Origin: Candidatus Acidiferrum typicum
GTDB lineage: Bacteria; Acidobacteriota; Terriglobia; Acidiferrales; UBA7541
Direction of reading: 5' to 3'
DNA: 64,000 bases
NCBI GenBank assembly: GCA_025463055.1
Contig: JAOAPV010000047.1
Location: 1-64,000 of the forward strand
Made by a program: the position numbers and the translations under genes. This document shows, piece after piece, positions 17,461 through 27,785 of the stretch. The notes under the pieces were generated by a model. That model did not search any database. It saw only the letters and a list, made by a program, of their open reading frames with translations, and had not been told where the DNA came from. The first letter of the stretch is position 1, and each line of letters opens with the position of its first letter.

Positions 17461-20418
17461 CTACTGATCAGCTTTCTTCTCTTTCAGTGGTTTTCGCGGC
17501 AGCAAGTCCGGCAGCTGCGCAACGTTGTACGCGAACACCGCCAGCACCTGTGCACCTTCCGTCAAGTCGTCCCATCGCACATGCTCCAGCGTGTCGGCCT
17601 GCGAGTGGTGCATTTTGTCGTAATCGGCAATGTCTTGCACACACCAGAATCCTGGCACGCCCGCCTCATCAAATGGCACGTGGTCCGAACCGCCCTCGCT
17701 GCGCAAGCTCGGCTCCGCCAACCCGATCTCCTTCGCCTTGCCGAGAGGATAGAGCGCGTGATCCATCGTCTCGCGCACACCATAGTTGTGCATCAAGCCG
17801 ATAGTGAGCACTTTGCCCGTTCCGGAGTCGTGTACCAGCACTCCGGAAATTTTCGGCAACTCGTCTTTGTGCGCTTTCACATACGCGCGCGAACCGTTCA
17901 ATCCTTGCTCTTCACCCGTGAACAGCACAAACCGAATCGTGCGCTTCGGCTTCACTCCCACCTTCTGCAGAGCCCGCGCGGCTGCGAGCACCGCCATAGA
18001 ACCGGTGCCATTGTCTGTCGCGCCCGTGCCCAAGTCCCAAGAATCCAGGTGCGCCCCGATAATCACAAACTCATCGGGCTTCTCCGTTCCGCGAATTTCC
18101 GCCACCGTGTTGTACACCTGCACTGGCTTGCCGCCGAGGGTTCCTTCGATATTCACTTCCGCCTCCGCCGGCCCTTGCTCTTGCAAATGCCACAGCAGCT
18201 CATAATTCTCCCGCACGGCATACGCTGCCGGAACTAGCGCGGGCTGATAATCCCGCGACAGCACGGACATATTTAGCAGGCCAAACTCCTTTTCCGAAGC
18301 GATCAGCACGGCACTTACCTTCTCCTCAGCAAACATTTTCATCGCCGCGAGCCTTGCCTGCCGGTACGCCGCCGGATCCACGGACTTTTCATTCACAGGA
18401 TGGGCCAATGGAATTGTGCCCTTGCCCCATGGATTCGCCAGCGGAAACTCCGGCGGTTCCATCTTTCGCGGTGGACCGAACAACACAATCGCACCCTTCA
18501 GTTTTCCTTTGTATTGCTCCAGATCCTCTCTCTTTTCCACCGTGACGCCAACGACCCGTCCGCGCACCGGACCTTTCGTGCCCGGCGACCATCCTGCCGT
18601 CGCCAACGTCAGCGTTTGTTCCGTGGGTGCGACTAGGTGTCCGGTCGCGGGGCCGCGCGTCCAGTTATTCGCAATCGTCCAATCCTCCAAGTGCACATTC
18701 GAAAGGCCCACGGACTTGAATTGCTCCGCGGTCCAGTGGCTCGCGTCATCCAGTTTTGCCGAACCAGTCAGCCGCGGGCCAATGTGCTCACTCAAATAGG
18801 TCAGGTCCGCCTTCAATGCCGGCGCATCCGCCTTGACCTGCTCCAGGATTTTCGTGTCCATCTCCGAAATCGGATCAGCCTTTGGCGCCTCCTCCTTTTT
18901 GCTGGCGTCTTTCGCGGGATTGTACGGCAGCGGCCTCCGCGGCAGCATCGCGGGAAGTTCCGCGGTATTGTAAGCCCAAGTTGCGAGCACCTCAGCGCCC
19001 TGGTTCAAGTCGTCCTTCCACACTTTGTCGAACGTGTCTGACTGGCTGTGGTGCGTCAGGTTGTATTCCGCGCGGTCCTGAATGCAGAAAAATCCAGGCA
19101 CGCCCACCTCATCGAAGGAGAGATGATCCGTCCCGAACGACCGCGCCATCCGCGGCTCGAGCAATTTCAATTCGCCCAGCGGGGCCAGCACCTGGTCGAC
19201 TAACTCGCGATCCTGATAATTATCATGCAGCCCCAGCGTCAGCACGCGTCCCGTTCCCGTGTCGTGAACCAATACCGCCGAAATATTCTCTAGATCTTTT
19301 GCATGACCTTTCACATACTCCTGCGACCCGTATAGCCCCTGTTCCTCGCCCGAGAACAGCACAAACCGAATCGTCCGCTTCGGCTTCAAATTGAGCTTAG
19401 CCAGCGCGCGCGCCGCTTCCAGCACTGCCATGGAGCCTGTGCCGTTATCGGTTGACCCTGTTCCCAAATCCCACGAATCCAGGTGGGCTCCAATAATCAC
19501 CACCTCTTCCGGCTTTTCTGATCCGCGAATCTCTGCAACCGTGTTGTACACCGTCATCGGCTTGTCGCCGACACTGTTGGTCATTTCCATCTCGACCTGC
19601 ACGGGCAGGTGCCGCTGCAGCATCCGAAAAATCGTGCGATAGCCCTCTCCGGTAATGAACGCGGTGGGAATCGGGCCAATGTCATAGCGCCCCAGGCTCA
19701 CGTCCGTCATGTTCAGCAGTCCGTGTGGCTTGTTCGAATCCCGCAGCACCGCCGCGACGCCTTCCTGCTTCCAAAACTCCGTTCGCTCCTTAGCTGCCTT
19801 CAGAAATGTCGCGTAGGGATCCTCCACCGGAGTTTCTCCAATCCGCGCCGGAGGCTGCTGCATCGGCCGGCTCACCAGCGCGTTCGGATCATCCTGCTTC
19901 GGCGGCGACAAACTCGCCGCTTCCTGATAAATCACAATCGCGCCCTTCAGCTTGCCGCGAAACCTCGCGAAATCTTTTTTCTCTTTCACATCAAAATACA
20001 CCACCGGTCCCGTAACAGCTCCAGGCGTGCTAGGCGACCATCCCGCCGCCGCAATCGTCAGCGGATGCTCCGTCGGACTCACAATGCGCGCGCTTGCGTG
20101 GCCACGCGTCCAGGAATGCTCCATCGTCCAGCCTTCCAGGTGAGCGTTCACAGCTCCGTACTTCGTAAACATATCCCGCGTCCAATCATTCGCCTGCTTG
20201 AGTTGCGGCGAGCCAGTAAGCCGCGCGCCAATGCTGTCCGAGAGGTATTCGAGGTTAGCCATTGCCTCGCTGTGGTCGCGAATCTCGCTGAGAATCTGCG
20301 CATCGGCCCGGGCGAAAGGACGCTTCTCCTCCGCAGGCGGATTTGCCAAGCCGCCGCCCACCGCCACCAATACCAACACCACGCCGCACACCAACACGCC
20401 GCATCGACGCAAGCTCAT
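17461..20418 (-). CDS. Secreted peptidase with two fused M28 domains
   Basis: 985 residues with a signal peptide (VLVCGVVLVLVAVGG). Residues ~35-500 and ~520-985 are two copies of the same M28 zinc-aminopeptidase unit, each with a PA insert region. Both copies keep the co-catalytic zinc ligands: GAHLDSWDLGTG with TDNGTGSMAV, GEEQGL, VHDTGTG / VHDSGTG, and the terminal His in HHSQSDT / HHSQADT. The halves are joined by a Lys/Glu-rich linker (KDASKKEEAPKAD). M28 proteins usually have one such domain, so this is an internal duplication with both sites apparently active. SD AGGT lies 7-8 nt before the ATG. Confidence 0.93.
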   Translation of the reverse strand: MSLRRCGVLVCGVVLVLVAVGGGLANPPAEEKRPFARADAQILSEIRDHSEAMANLEYLSDSIGARLTGSPQLKQANDWTRDMFTKYGAVNAHLEGWTMEHSWTRGHASARIVSPTEHPLTIAAAGWSPSTPGAVTGPVVYFDVKEKKDFARFRGKLKGAIVIYQEAASLSPPKQDDPNALVSRPMQQPPARIGETPVEDPYATFLKAAKERTEFWKQEGVAAVLRDSNKPHGLLNMTDVSLGRYDIGPIPTAFITGEGYRTIFRMLQRHLPVQVEMEMTNSVGDKPMTVYNTVAEIRGSEKPEEVVIIGAHLDSWDLGTGSTDNGTGSMAVLEAARALAKLNLKPKRTIRFVLFSGEEQGLYGSQEYVKGHAKDLENISAVLVHDTGTGRVLTLGLHDNYQDRELVDQVLAPLGELKLLEPRMARSFGTDHLSFDEVGVPGFFCIQDRAEYNLTHHSQSDTFDKVWKDDLNQGAEVLATWAYNTAELPAMLPRRPLPYNPAKDASKKEEAPKADPISEMDTKILEQVKADAPALKADLTYLSEHIGPRLTGSAKLDDASHWTAEQFKSVGLSNVHLEDWTIANNWTRGPATGHLVAPTEQTLTLATAGWSPGTKGPVRGRVVGVTVEKREDLEQYKGKLKGAIVLFGPPRKMEPPEFPLANPWGKGTIPLAHPVNEKSVDPAAYRQARLAAMKMFAEEKVSAVLIASEKEFGLLNMSVLSRDYQPALVPAAYAVRENYELLWHLQEQGPAEAEVNIEGTLGGKPVQVYNTVAEIRGTEKPDEFVIIGAHLDSWDLGTGATDNGTGSMAVLAAARALQKVGVKPKRTIRFVLFTGEEQGLNGSRAYVKAHKDELPKISGVLVHDSGTGKVLTIGLMHNYGVRETMDHALYPLGKAKEIGLAEPSLRSEGGSDHVPFDEAGVPGFWCVQDIADYDKMHHSQADTLEHVRWDDLTEGAQVLAVFAYNVAQLPDLLPRKPLKEKKADQ

Positions 20419-20517
20419 TCGTCTACCTCAAAGCAATTTGGATTTTCGCTGCTGATTCCACCACGCGGCCGTAAGCTCCCGCCGTCCCAATCGTTTCCTT
20501 AGACGCGCGCCACCCGC

Positions 20518-21417
20518 TCAGCCGTTTCGTACCCGCCCGCGCCGCTTGCCCTTCTTCCGCACACGCGGTGAGGGCTGGCATTTCGGGCAAAAATAGCTGC
20601 TACGGCCTGCAACGATCATTCGCTGAATCGTCGCGCCACACCGGTAACACCGTTTTCCTTCGCGTCCATACGCTCGATGGTGCCGCTGATATTCTCCCGG
20701 CTGCCCTTCCGCGTCAAGAAAGTCGGAAATCGACGATCCGCGCGCGGTAATCGCCTTCCGCAAAACGTCCTGCAGCACCCGCCGCAACACCTGTGCCTGT
20801 TTTTTGCTCAACTCCGTTCCCCGTCGCATGGGATGGATCTTTGCCCGCCACAAACTCTCGTCCGCATAGATGTTGCCGACGCCCCGCAGCACGCTCTGAT
20901 CGAGCAGCAGCGCCTTAATCTGCGCATTCCGCGAACGAATACACGATGCAAACTCCTCAGCGCTAACCAACAGTGGATCAGCCCCAAATAGCGTTAACTC
21001 CTCCGCGAGGAGAGCACCCGTCAGATACGCCATCCGGCCAAACCGGCGTGGGTCCGTATAGCGCAGTTCCCGCCCGTCATCGAGCTCAAACCACACGTGC
21101 GTATGCTTCGCACAAGGCTGCGCCGCGGCACACGGCGCAAGCTGCCCTGTCATTCCCAGGTGCACCAGCAGCGAAGCTGCATCCGCATCTTCATTCTCCA
21201 ATTCCCCGGCGGCATTTCCGCGCGCAGAAAGCCGCAATAGCATGAATTTTCCATACCGCTCCACCGATTCAATCTGTCTTCCAGGAAGGTGTTGCTCCAG
21301 CGCCGCCGGATCATCAATGAAGTCGGTCTTACCCAGCCTGACCGACACAATCCGCCGTCCCGCAATAGACTTCTGCAGTCCCCGCGCAACAGTCTCAACC
21401 TCAGGCAACTCCGGCAT
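20518..21417 (-). CDS. mutM: Formamidopyrimidine-DNA glycosylase
   Basis: About 299 residues. Excises oxidised purines and nicks the strand. The start must be 21417, because catalysis uses the N-terminal proline after Met removal (MPELPEVET); a longer in-frame start at 21471 would block this. Other features are the lysine in the LGKTD loop, QSVLRGVGNIYADESLWRAKIHP (H2TH region) and a C-terminal zinc finger CYRC...CPKC. A basic tail (RKKGKRRGRVRNG) follows the zinc finger. Confidence 0.97.
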   Translation of the reverse strand: MPELPEVETVARGLQKSIAGRRIVSVRLGKTDFIDDPAALEQHLPGRQIESVERYGKFMLLRLSARGNAAGELENEDADAASLLVHLGMTGQLAPCAAAQPCAKHTHVWFELDDGRELRYTDPRRFGRMAYLTGALLAEELTLFGADPLLVSAEEFASCIRSRNAQIKALLLDQSVLRGVGNIYADESLWRAKIHPMRRGTELSKKQAQVLRRVLQDVLRKAITARGSSISDFLDAEGQPGEYQRHHRAYGREGKRCYRCGATIQRMIVAGRSSYFCPKCQPSPRVRKKGKRRGRVRNG

Positions 21418-21536
21418 AAATCCAGCACCAAAAGCGTAGGGGCGCAGCAATGCCGCGCCCCTTGTCCGCACGCTGTAAGAATTTTACATCCAGCGCTCAG
21501 TGTGGTGCGAGGCGCTGTGCCGCCCGCAAGCCCGGT

Positions 21537-24500
21537 TCATTTCTTCTGATAATTCGGATAAGCCGGATGGTCCGGAATCACCACCGGACTCTTCTTCAGC
21601 GCTTCCAGCGTAACCTGAACGGCCTTCTCCAACTGCGCATCGTGCCCCGCGGCAACCGACGCCGGATCATTCTCCACTTCGATATCCGGCGCGATCCCGT
21701 GATTCTCCACTTCCCACGCCCCGTGCAAACCGTAGATCCCAACGCGAGGCGCTGTGATAAATCCACCATCCATCAGCGCTGGATACCCATAGATCCCAAC
21801 CAAGCCGCCCCAAGTTCGCGTGCCAACCAGCGGCCCCACCTTATCCTGTTTGAACATCCATGGCAGCGCATCCCCTCCGGACCCCGACATTTCATTGATA
21901 ATCATCGTCTTCGGCCCATATATCTGTGCCAGCGGCGAGCAGAATTTCTCGCCTTCCCGTGAAATCGCGCAATTCCGAAGCGGCCGTTCCAACTCGTCAA
22001 TGATGTAGTCCGCGATCTCTCCGCCATGATTGTAGCGTTCATCAATCACCGCGGCCTGTTTGCCCACCTGCGCAAAATAGAAGCGATTGAAGTTCAAATA
22101 TCCTCCGACCGCGGTATCCGGCACATGGACGTATGCGACCTTTCCTCCGCTCAACTGATCCACTTTGCGCCGGTTATCTTCCTCCCAAGCCCGAACGCGC
22201 AGCGGGGATTCGGTCGCCACCGGCACAACCGTAACTTCCCGCGCGTCCTTTCCCTCGGGATTCGGCCCCACCTTGATACGCACTTGCGTGTCCGCGGTGT
22301 TCTCCAAAAACTTACTTACATCCGCTGGCGGCCGCACCTCTGCTCCATTAACCTCAAGTAAGTACTCGCCCACCTTCACTTCCACGCCCGGCTGTGTCAG
22401 CGGCGCCCGCAAATCCGGATTCCAGTTTTCTCCATTGAAAATCCGGGCGAACCGGTACCGCCCATTTTCGATTTTGTAGTCCGCTCCCAGCAGCCCGCCC
22501 TTCACCTTCGGCGCCTCCGGAAGATCGCCGCCCGCGATGAACATATGTCCGACGGTGACCTCGCCAAGCATTTCGTCGAAGAGATAATTCAAGTCCGCGC
22601 GTCCCCCCACACCCTTGAGGTATCCAGCGTACTTTTTCTCTATAGACGGAATATTCAGCCCGTGATGGTTCGGGTCGTACAAAAAGTCCCGCTCAATCCG
22701 CCAGACCTCGTGATACATCTGGTTCCACTCCACGCGCGGGTCGACCAATACTTCCATCCCGCCCACATTCAACGCGCCTTCGCCCGGTTTTGGTGCCGCG
22801 TCCGTCTTCGCAATAAACCACCCGGGTCCCTGGCGATACAGCACCTTTTCTCCGTTCGCCGAAACACCGAAGCCGTTGATTCCCGCCAAAAACGGTTCCG
22901 TCTTTCTCGTGCTCGCATCAAACTTCGTGACTGTCATCGGCGTGTTTGGTTCAAATCGCGGAACGTCCGCGATTTCAGACAAAAACAGCGTCCCAGCCTT
23001 GCTTGCCTCTAGCGATGTGTAATTTGCCGGCTTTATTGGCAATGCCACAATGCGTTGCCCAATCTCGTCCAGGTCGATCGTGACCTTGACGCTTTCGTCC
23101 TTTTTCTCGTCCTTCTTCTCGCCTTCCTTGCCCTTTTCTCCTTCTTTACCTTTCTCTGTTTCCTTGCCCTTATCGGCCGCCTCCTTCTTCTCCTCCACCT
23201 TTTCTTCGTCGCTCTGAGGCTCAACCGGCGACTTCTCGCCTTTCTTCAGCACCGCGGCATAAACATGCCGCAGTACCGGATGCTGAAAGCTCGAAAGGTC
23301 CAGCCAACCGGCGCTCAGTCCGAGGTCCGTTGTGGCCGCAAAAATCAGTTCCTTTCCGCCCTTGTCGAAGACCGGGTAGCGCGCATCGCCCAAGCCATCC
23401 GTAATCTGCGAAACTTTCCGGCTCTCAACCGAATACACAAAAATCGCACGTAAGTGGTTGTCCAAAAATTTCGAATACGTAAGCCATTTGCTGTCCGGAG
23501 ACCAATTCGCCCCGAGCGTCACACTCGGGTCCTCGAAACGATCCGCGTCCACCTTCACCGGCGTGCCTTTCTCCACATCCACGTACCAGAAATTCATCCG
23601 CTTGTCCGTGTACGCAATCTTCTTGCTGTCCGGCGACCACGTCGGCCCGTAGAAATAAGACGCAGGATTACCCAGGTTGATCTTCTTCACATTTCCGAAT
23701 CCCGATTGATCCACAATGTGCAGCGCATATTCACCAGACTCATCCGAGAAAAAGGCGATCGACTTGCCGTCCGGAGACCACGACGGATCGCGCTCCGCAA
23801 CTGCCGTAGTGCGCGTCAGATTCCGCACATCTCCCTTCTCCCCCGGAACGGTCAGAATTTCAGCGCGCGCTTCGAACACTGCCCGCACGCCGGTCGGCGA
23901 GATCCCGGCGTTCTGAATTTTCTCTCCCACCTTTTCATAATGGGCCCGCGTCGATGGCAAATCCCCCGAGATCTGAATGTGCACCTTCGTCGATTTACCG
24001 CTCTTCGGTTCCAATACATAGATTCCGCCGAATTGCTCGTACGCCAGCGCATCGGGCCCCGCCGAGACTGTTTTCAGATCGAGCCCTTTATTCTCGACTA
24101 CTTGCTTTACGGCCTTGGTCTTCGTGTCGTAAGCAAACAGCGTCACTGCGCCGTTGCGATCTGACAGAAAGTACACTGTGTCTCCAAACCATACGGGATT
24201 CGAGTCGTTCGAATTCTCTCGAGGTATCCGCTCGAGCGACAGGTTACTCAGCGTCACGATGTTGATCGGTGTAGTCTGACCGCCGTGATACCGCTTCCAC
24301 GAAGTCTGCCACTTCAAATTTGGCACGTAAGCAATTCGCGCTCCGTCCGGCGAAAACCACGCATCCTCCCCGCGCCACATCGGCAGCGCTTCCGGCCATC
24401 CGCCCTCCACACCGACGGTGTACAGCCGATCGAAATCCGCATACGCCTCGCGACCCGATCGGAACAGCACCTTCTTTCCGTCCGGCGTCCATCCTTCTGC

Positions 24501-24851
24501 AATGTCCGGGCCTGGGTGCCACGTCAGCCGCCTCGGCTCCCCTCCCTCCGCGGGCACAACAAACACATCGAAATTTCCGTCGTATTCACCCGTGAACGCG
24601 ATCCAGTTCCCGTCGGGAGAAAATATCGGCAGCCCCTCATGCCCGCCTGTGGTGAGCTGCCGCGCCTCTCCGCCTTCCCGCGGCACGCTCCACAAGTAGC
24701 CCCCGTACGAAAAGACAATCTGCGTCCGGCTGAGAGTGGGCGCATGCACCAGCAATGGCGCCTCATCCGCTGTAGCGGGCGATGCGCCCGCGCGAACAAC
24801 GCACCCACACAGCATCAACACACCTGTCAGTATCGCCACTCGAAAACGCAT
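21537..24851 (-). CDS. Tricorn-like S41 protease with beta-propellers
   Basis: About 1104 residues, exported. The N-terminus MRFRVAILTGVLMLCGC gives a signal peptide, possibly of a lipoprotein (atypical lipobox). Start 24851 has GGAGG 6 nt upstream. Two propeller regions follow, with repeated FSPDG/WSPDGK blades. An insertion rich in Lys and Glu (about residues 545-605) separates them from the C1 helical domain, a PDZ domain and the S41 core, whose nucleophile lies in NEMSGSGGDALPW. Tricorn proteases process peptides released by other proteases. It lies among several other exported peptidase genes and overlaps none of them. Confidence 0.93.
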   Translation of the reverse strand: MRFRVAILTGVLMLCGCVVRAGASPATADEAPLLVHAPTLSRTQIVFSYGGYLWSVPREGGEARQLTTGGHEGLPIFSPDGNWIAFTGEYDGNFDVFVVPAEGGEPRRLTWHPGPDIAEGWTPDGKKVLFRSGREAYADFDRLYTVGVEGGWPEALPMWRGEDAWFSPDGARIAYVPNLKWQTSWKRYHGGQTTPINIVTLSNLSLERIPRENSNDSNPVWFGDTVYFLSDRNGAVTLFAYDTKTKAVKQVVENKGLDLKTVSAGPDALAYEQFGGIYVLEPKSGKSTKVHIQISGDLPSTRAHYEKVGEKIQNAGISPTGVRAVFEARAEILTVPGEKGDVRNLTRTTAVAERDPSWSPDGKSIAFFSDESGEYALHIVDQSGFGNVKKINLGNPASYFYGPTWSPDSKKIAYTDKRMNFWYVDVEKGTPVKVDADRFEDPSVTLGANWSPDSKWLTYSKFLDNHLRAIFVYSVESRKVSQITDGLGDARYPVFDKGGKELIFAATTDLGLSAGWLDLSSFQHPVLRHVYAAVLKKGEKSPVEPQSDEEKVEEKKEAADKGKETEKGKEGEKGKEGEKKDEKKDESVKVTIDLDEIGQRIVALPIKPANYTSLEASKAGTLFLSEIADVPRFEPNTPMTVTKFDASTRKTEPFLAGINGFGVSANGEKVLYRQGPGWFIAKTDAAPKPGEGALNVGGMEVLVDPRVEWNQMYHEVWRIERDFLYDPNHHGLNIPSIEKKYAGYLKGVGGRADLNYLFDEMLGEVTVGHMFIAGGDLPEAPKVKGGLLGADYKIENGRYRFARIFNGENWNPDLRAPLTQPGVEVKVGEYLLEVNGAEVRPPADVSKFLENTADTQVRIKVGPNPEGKDAREVTVVPVATESPLRVRAWEEDNRRKVDQLSGGKVAYVHVPDTAVGGYLNFNRFYFAQVGKQAAVIDERYNHGGEIADYIIDELERPLRNCAISREGEKFCSPLAQIYGPKTMIINEMSGSGGDALPWMFKQDKVGPLVGTRTWGGLVGIYGYPALMDGGFITAPRVGIYGLHGAWEVENHGIAPDIEVENDPASVAAGHDAQLEKAVQVTLEALKKSPVVIPDHPAYPNYQKK

Positions 24852-24907
24852 CCTCATCCTCCAACCGACCAGTATCGAAAAATCTTCATTCAATCTTGAA
24901 GCGCGAA

Positions 24908-26326
24908 TTACTTCTTTTCCGGCGGCCAAAACCCCGGATCGCTAATCAGCCTCGCGTCGCGCTTCTCCGCATACTTCTCGACGGCCGGGCCAATCGCCGA
25001 TGCTTTTCCAATCAGCACAAAAACCAAATTCTCCGAAGGGAAATGTTTCTGGATCACCTGCTTCGCAATCTCCGGCGTAACCGCGTCGACCCGCGCCTCC
25101 AACTGGTTGATCTCGTCATCTCCCAGTCCATAAAACTCGTGGCTGGCAATAATCTGCGCCAACTGCCGCGACGTCTCAATGTTCGGCGGAAACTGCCCCT
25201 TGATGTAACTCTTCGCCGATTTCAACTGCTCGTCCGTCACTCCCTGTTTGTGCAATTTCTGCAGCACCTGCAGGGCCAAGTCAATCGCCGGTACGGTCGT
25301 CTCATTTTTCGTAAAACTGAAAACCCCAAACGGTCCGGGCACCTTTCGTGAATCAAAAAAGGAAGACGCGCCGTAGGTATATCCAGACTCCACGCGCAAA
25401 GCCTCGTTCAACTCCGAAGTGAATCGCCCGCCGAAAATCGTGTTCACCACGCGAAGCGCCACGCGATCCGGGTCGTTGCGCGCAATTCCTACGTTCCCAA
25501 ACGCAAAATAGGTCTGCGTAGCGTCCGGCTTATCCACCAACAGCAATCGCTTGCTTTTCACCGGCGCAGTCGCCGCAATTGACGGAGTTGCAGCCGTACG
25601 CGCCGGCCAGTCGCCCAACACTTCATCCAGCTTCTTCCGCATCTCCGCGCCGTCGAATTCGCCCGCCACCGCCAACAAAGTATTCCCCGGCGCGTAGTTC
25701 GCCTCGTAAAACTTTACGATCGCGTCGCGCTTGATCCGTTGCAGCGAAACCTCATCTCCGCCCGCTGGCCGCCCGTAAGGATGCGTTCCGTACAGATACC
25801 CGTCGTAATACAACCCCAGCACCTGCTGCGGATCGTCCTTCGCTCCCCGCACCGCATCCACCGATTGCGCCAGTAGCTTCTGCACTTCCGCATCTGGAAA
25901 GGTCGGGTGCAACAACGCATCCGAAAACAGCTCCAGCCCCAGCGCTAAATCCTTCGTCAGGAATTCCGTGCTGACGCTACTAAAGTCCGGCCCCGCTTCC
26001 GACTCAAACGCGGCGCCTATGTAGTCCAGGTCTGCCGCAAACTGTTGCGCCGTCCGCTTCTTGGTCCCTTTCCTCAACAATCCCGCCGTTACTGACGCAA
26101 CCCCATCTTCTCCCGCGGGGTCAGCCGCCGAACCGGTTTTCACCAACGCGTACAGATTCACCAGCGGTACGCCGTGCTTCTCGAGCAACAGCACGGTCAG
26201 TCCGTTCTTCAACACCACTTTTTCGTGCGGCGGCAGATGTAGCGTCTGCGCGGCTGCCGAGAAAGCCGCAAGCAGCACGGCCACAACCACAGCGAGCGCA
26301 TGCAATCCGAAGCGTGCGCGCTTCAT
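24908..26326 (-). CDS. M16 peptidase, non-catalytic partner subunit
   Basis: 472 residues with a signal peptide (LAVVVAVLLAAFSAAAQ). It has the M16 two-domain fold: LKNGLTVLLLEKHGVPLVNLY, RKGTKKRTAQQFAADLD, and a C-terminal half with the substrate-binding RVESGYTYGASS. The zinc site HXXEH is absent: the position reads GVASVTAGLLRKG. This is the usual arrangement for the inactive subunit of a bacterial M16 heterodimer. Its ATG overlaps the stop of the active-subunit gene by 4 nt (ATGA), which suggests coupled synthesis at equal amounts. Confidence 0.93.
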   Translation of the reverse strand: MKRARFGLHALAVVVAVLLAAFSAAAQTLHLPPHEKVVLKNGLTVLLLEKHGVPLVNLYALVKTGSAADPAGEDGVASVTAGLLRKGTKKRTAQQFAADLDYIGAAFESEAGPDFSSVSTEFLTKDLALGLELFSDALLHPTFPDAEVQKLLAQSVDAVRGAKDDPQQVLGLYYDGYLYGTHPYGRPAGGDEVSLQRIKRDAIVKFYEANYAPGNTLLAVAGEFDGAEMRKKLDEVLGDWPARTAATPSIAATAPVKSKRLLLVDKPDATQTYFAFGNVGIARNDPDRVALRVVNTIFGGRFTSELNEALRVESGYTYGASSFFDSRKVPGPFGVFSFTKNETTVPAIDLALQVLQKLHKQGVTDEQLKSAKSYIKGQFPPNIETSRQLAQIIASHEFYGLGDDEINQLEARVDAVTPEIAKQVIQKHFPSENLVFVLIGKASAIGPAVEKYAEKRDARLISDPGFWPPEKK

Positions 26327-27672
26327 GGCTTGCTCTTTTCTTCAGCGCTGTCAGGAATTAGCGTCGCGACCGTGCGGTTGTTCGCTCCAAAGTACATTTT
26401 CGCCACTCGTTGCACGTCTTCCTTCGTCACCGCCGAGTAGTTCTTTGCCGCATCGAACAATTTCTTATAGTCGCCAAAGAAAACCTCATAAGTGCCGATC
26501 GTGTTCGCCCTGCCATTGATGGTGCGCATCTCCCGGTAGAAATCGGCTAGCCGGATATTCTTGGCCTTCTCCAACTCGCGATCGCTGACCACCGCATTCT
26601 TCGCCTTCTCAATTTCCTCGTACATCGCCTTCTCGCACTTTTGGGGATCCACTCCTTGTTTCGGCTGCGCGGCTATCTCGATGATCGTCGGATCGAATGC
26701 CGGCTCCACGGACGAAGAAACATCCAGCGCGATTTCGTCCTTATCCACTAGCCGCTGGTACATCCGCGAGCTTTCTCCCTGAAACAACAGAGTCCGCAAA
26801 ACGTTCAGCGCGTAATAGTCGGGACTATTCGTCTTTGGGATGTGGTACGCCACGAACACCAACGGCAGCTGCGACGACTTTCGCACAATCAGCCGTCGCT
26901 CCCCCAACTGTTCCGGTTCGGTCGTCGTCACCGGAGGTGGTGGCGCATGCGTCGGAATCGGCTCAATGTATTTCTCGCACAGCTGAAAGATCTCCTCCGG
27001 AGAAACATCGCCCGCCACCACCATCGTGGCGTTATTCGGGGAATATCCCATTTCAAAGTGGTGCTTCAGTTGCTCCATCGTCCAATGCTCGATATCGCTC
27101 ATCCATCCCACCACTGGCCACTGGTAAGGATGCGCGATGTACGAGGTCGCCCATAGCTGTTCGTCTAGCAGCCCGCCATTGTCATTGTCGGTCCGCAGCC
27201 TTCGCTCCGATGCCACCACTTCCCGTTCCGACTTAATCTTTTGCGGGTCAAAGCTGAGGTTCTGAATGCGGTCGGCCTCGATGTCGTAAATCAGCGGCAG
27301 CGCCGAACGCGGAAACCAATCCTGGTAAACGGTCACGTCCCGCGTGGTGTAGGCATTGTTCGATCCGCCGTTCGCCTCCATTACCTTATCGAGTTCGCCC
27401 GGACCGTACTTCTTCGCCCCGTTGAACATCATGTGCTCGAAAAAGTGCGAGAGTCCCGTCGTCCCCGGCCCTTCATTGCGCGAGCCAACGCGATAAAAAA
27501 TGTACAGCGCAACGTTCGGGATGCTGTGGTCCGTCTGCACCAGCACCTTCATCCCATTCTTGAGTATCTTGGTCGCAACGGGAAACTCCTGCCCCCGCAC
27601 CGCGATCGTCAACGACGCACACGCGAACAAAACTAAGAATGCCGCCCTAAACGTCCGCCCGATCATCTTCAT
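26323..27672 (-). CDS. M16 zinc metallopeptidase, catalytic subunit
   Basis: About 449 residues, exported (FLVLFACASLTIAVRGQ). The inverted zinc motif HFFEH is intact, the third ligand lies in the SEREVVASERR helix, and the second domain contains the family helices. GAGGGTGGG precedes the ATG at 27672. It probably forms a heterodimer with the non-catalytic protein whose start codon overlaps its stop. The nearby Tricorn-like gene is on the same strand 56 nt after the second subunit and may belong to the same transcript. Confidence 0.94.
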   Translation of the reverse strand: MKMIGRTFRAAFLVLFACASLTIAVRGQEFPVATKILKNGMKVLVQTDHSIPNVALYIFYRVGSRNEGPGTTGLSHFFEHMMFNGAKKYGPGELDKVMEANGGSNNAYTTRDVTVYQDWFPRSALPLIYDIEADRIQNLSFDPQKIKSEREVVASERRLRTDNDNGGLLDEQLWATSYIAHPYQWPVVGWMSDIEHWTMEQLKHHFEMGYSPNNATMVVAGDVSPEEIFQLCEKYIEPIPTHAPPPPVTTTEPEQLGERRLIVRKSSQLPLVFVAYHIPKTNSPDYYALNVLRTLLFQGESSRMYQRLVDKDEIALDVSSSVEPAFDPTIIEIAAQPKQGVDPQKCEKAMYEEIEKAKNAVVSDRELEKAKNIRLADFYREMRTINGRANTIGTYEVFFGDYKKLFDAAKNYSAVTKEDVQRVAKMYFGANNRTVATLIPDSAEEKSKP

Positions 27673-27785
27673 AAACCCACCCTCGCTCAAACCCATTCTG
27701 TAAAACGCGTCAAACCCCGAAAATGTTTACGATTATCTTCGTAGGGGAGTCCTTTACTGCCGGGCGTCCTTGCCTTACTAGTTCC

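Noticed and set aside
19609-20502. Plus-strand frame of about 300 codons inside the M28 gene
   Set aside because: Antisense to the M28 domain; composition is His/Arg/Leu-biased and no domain is seen.
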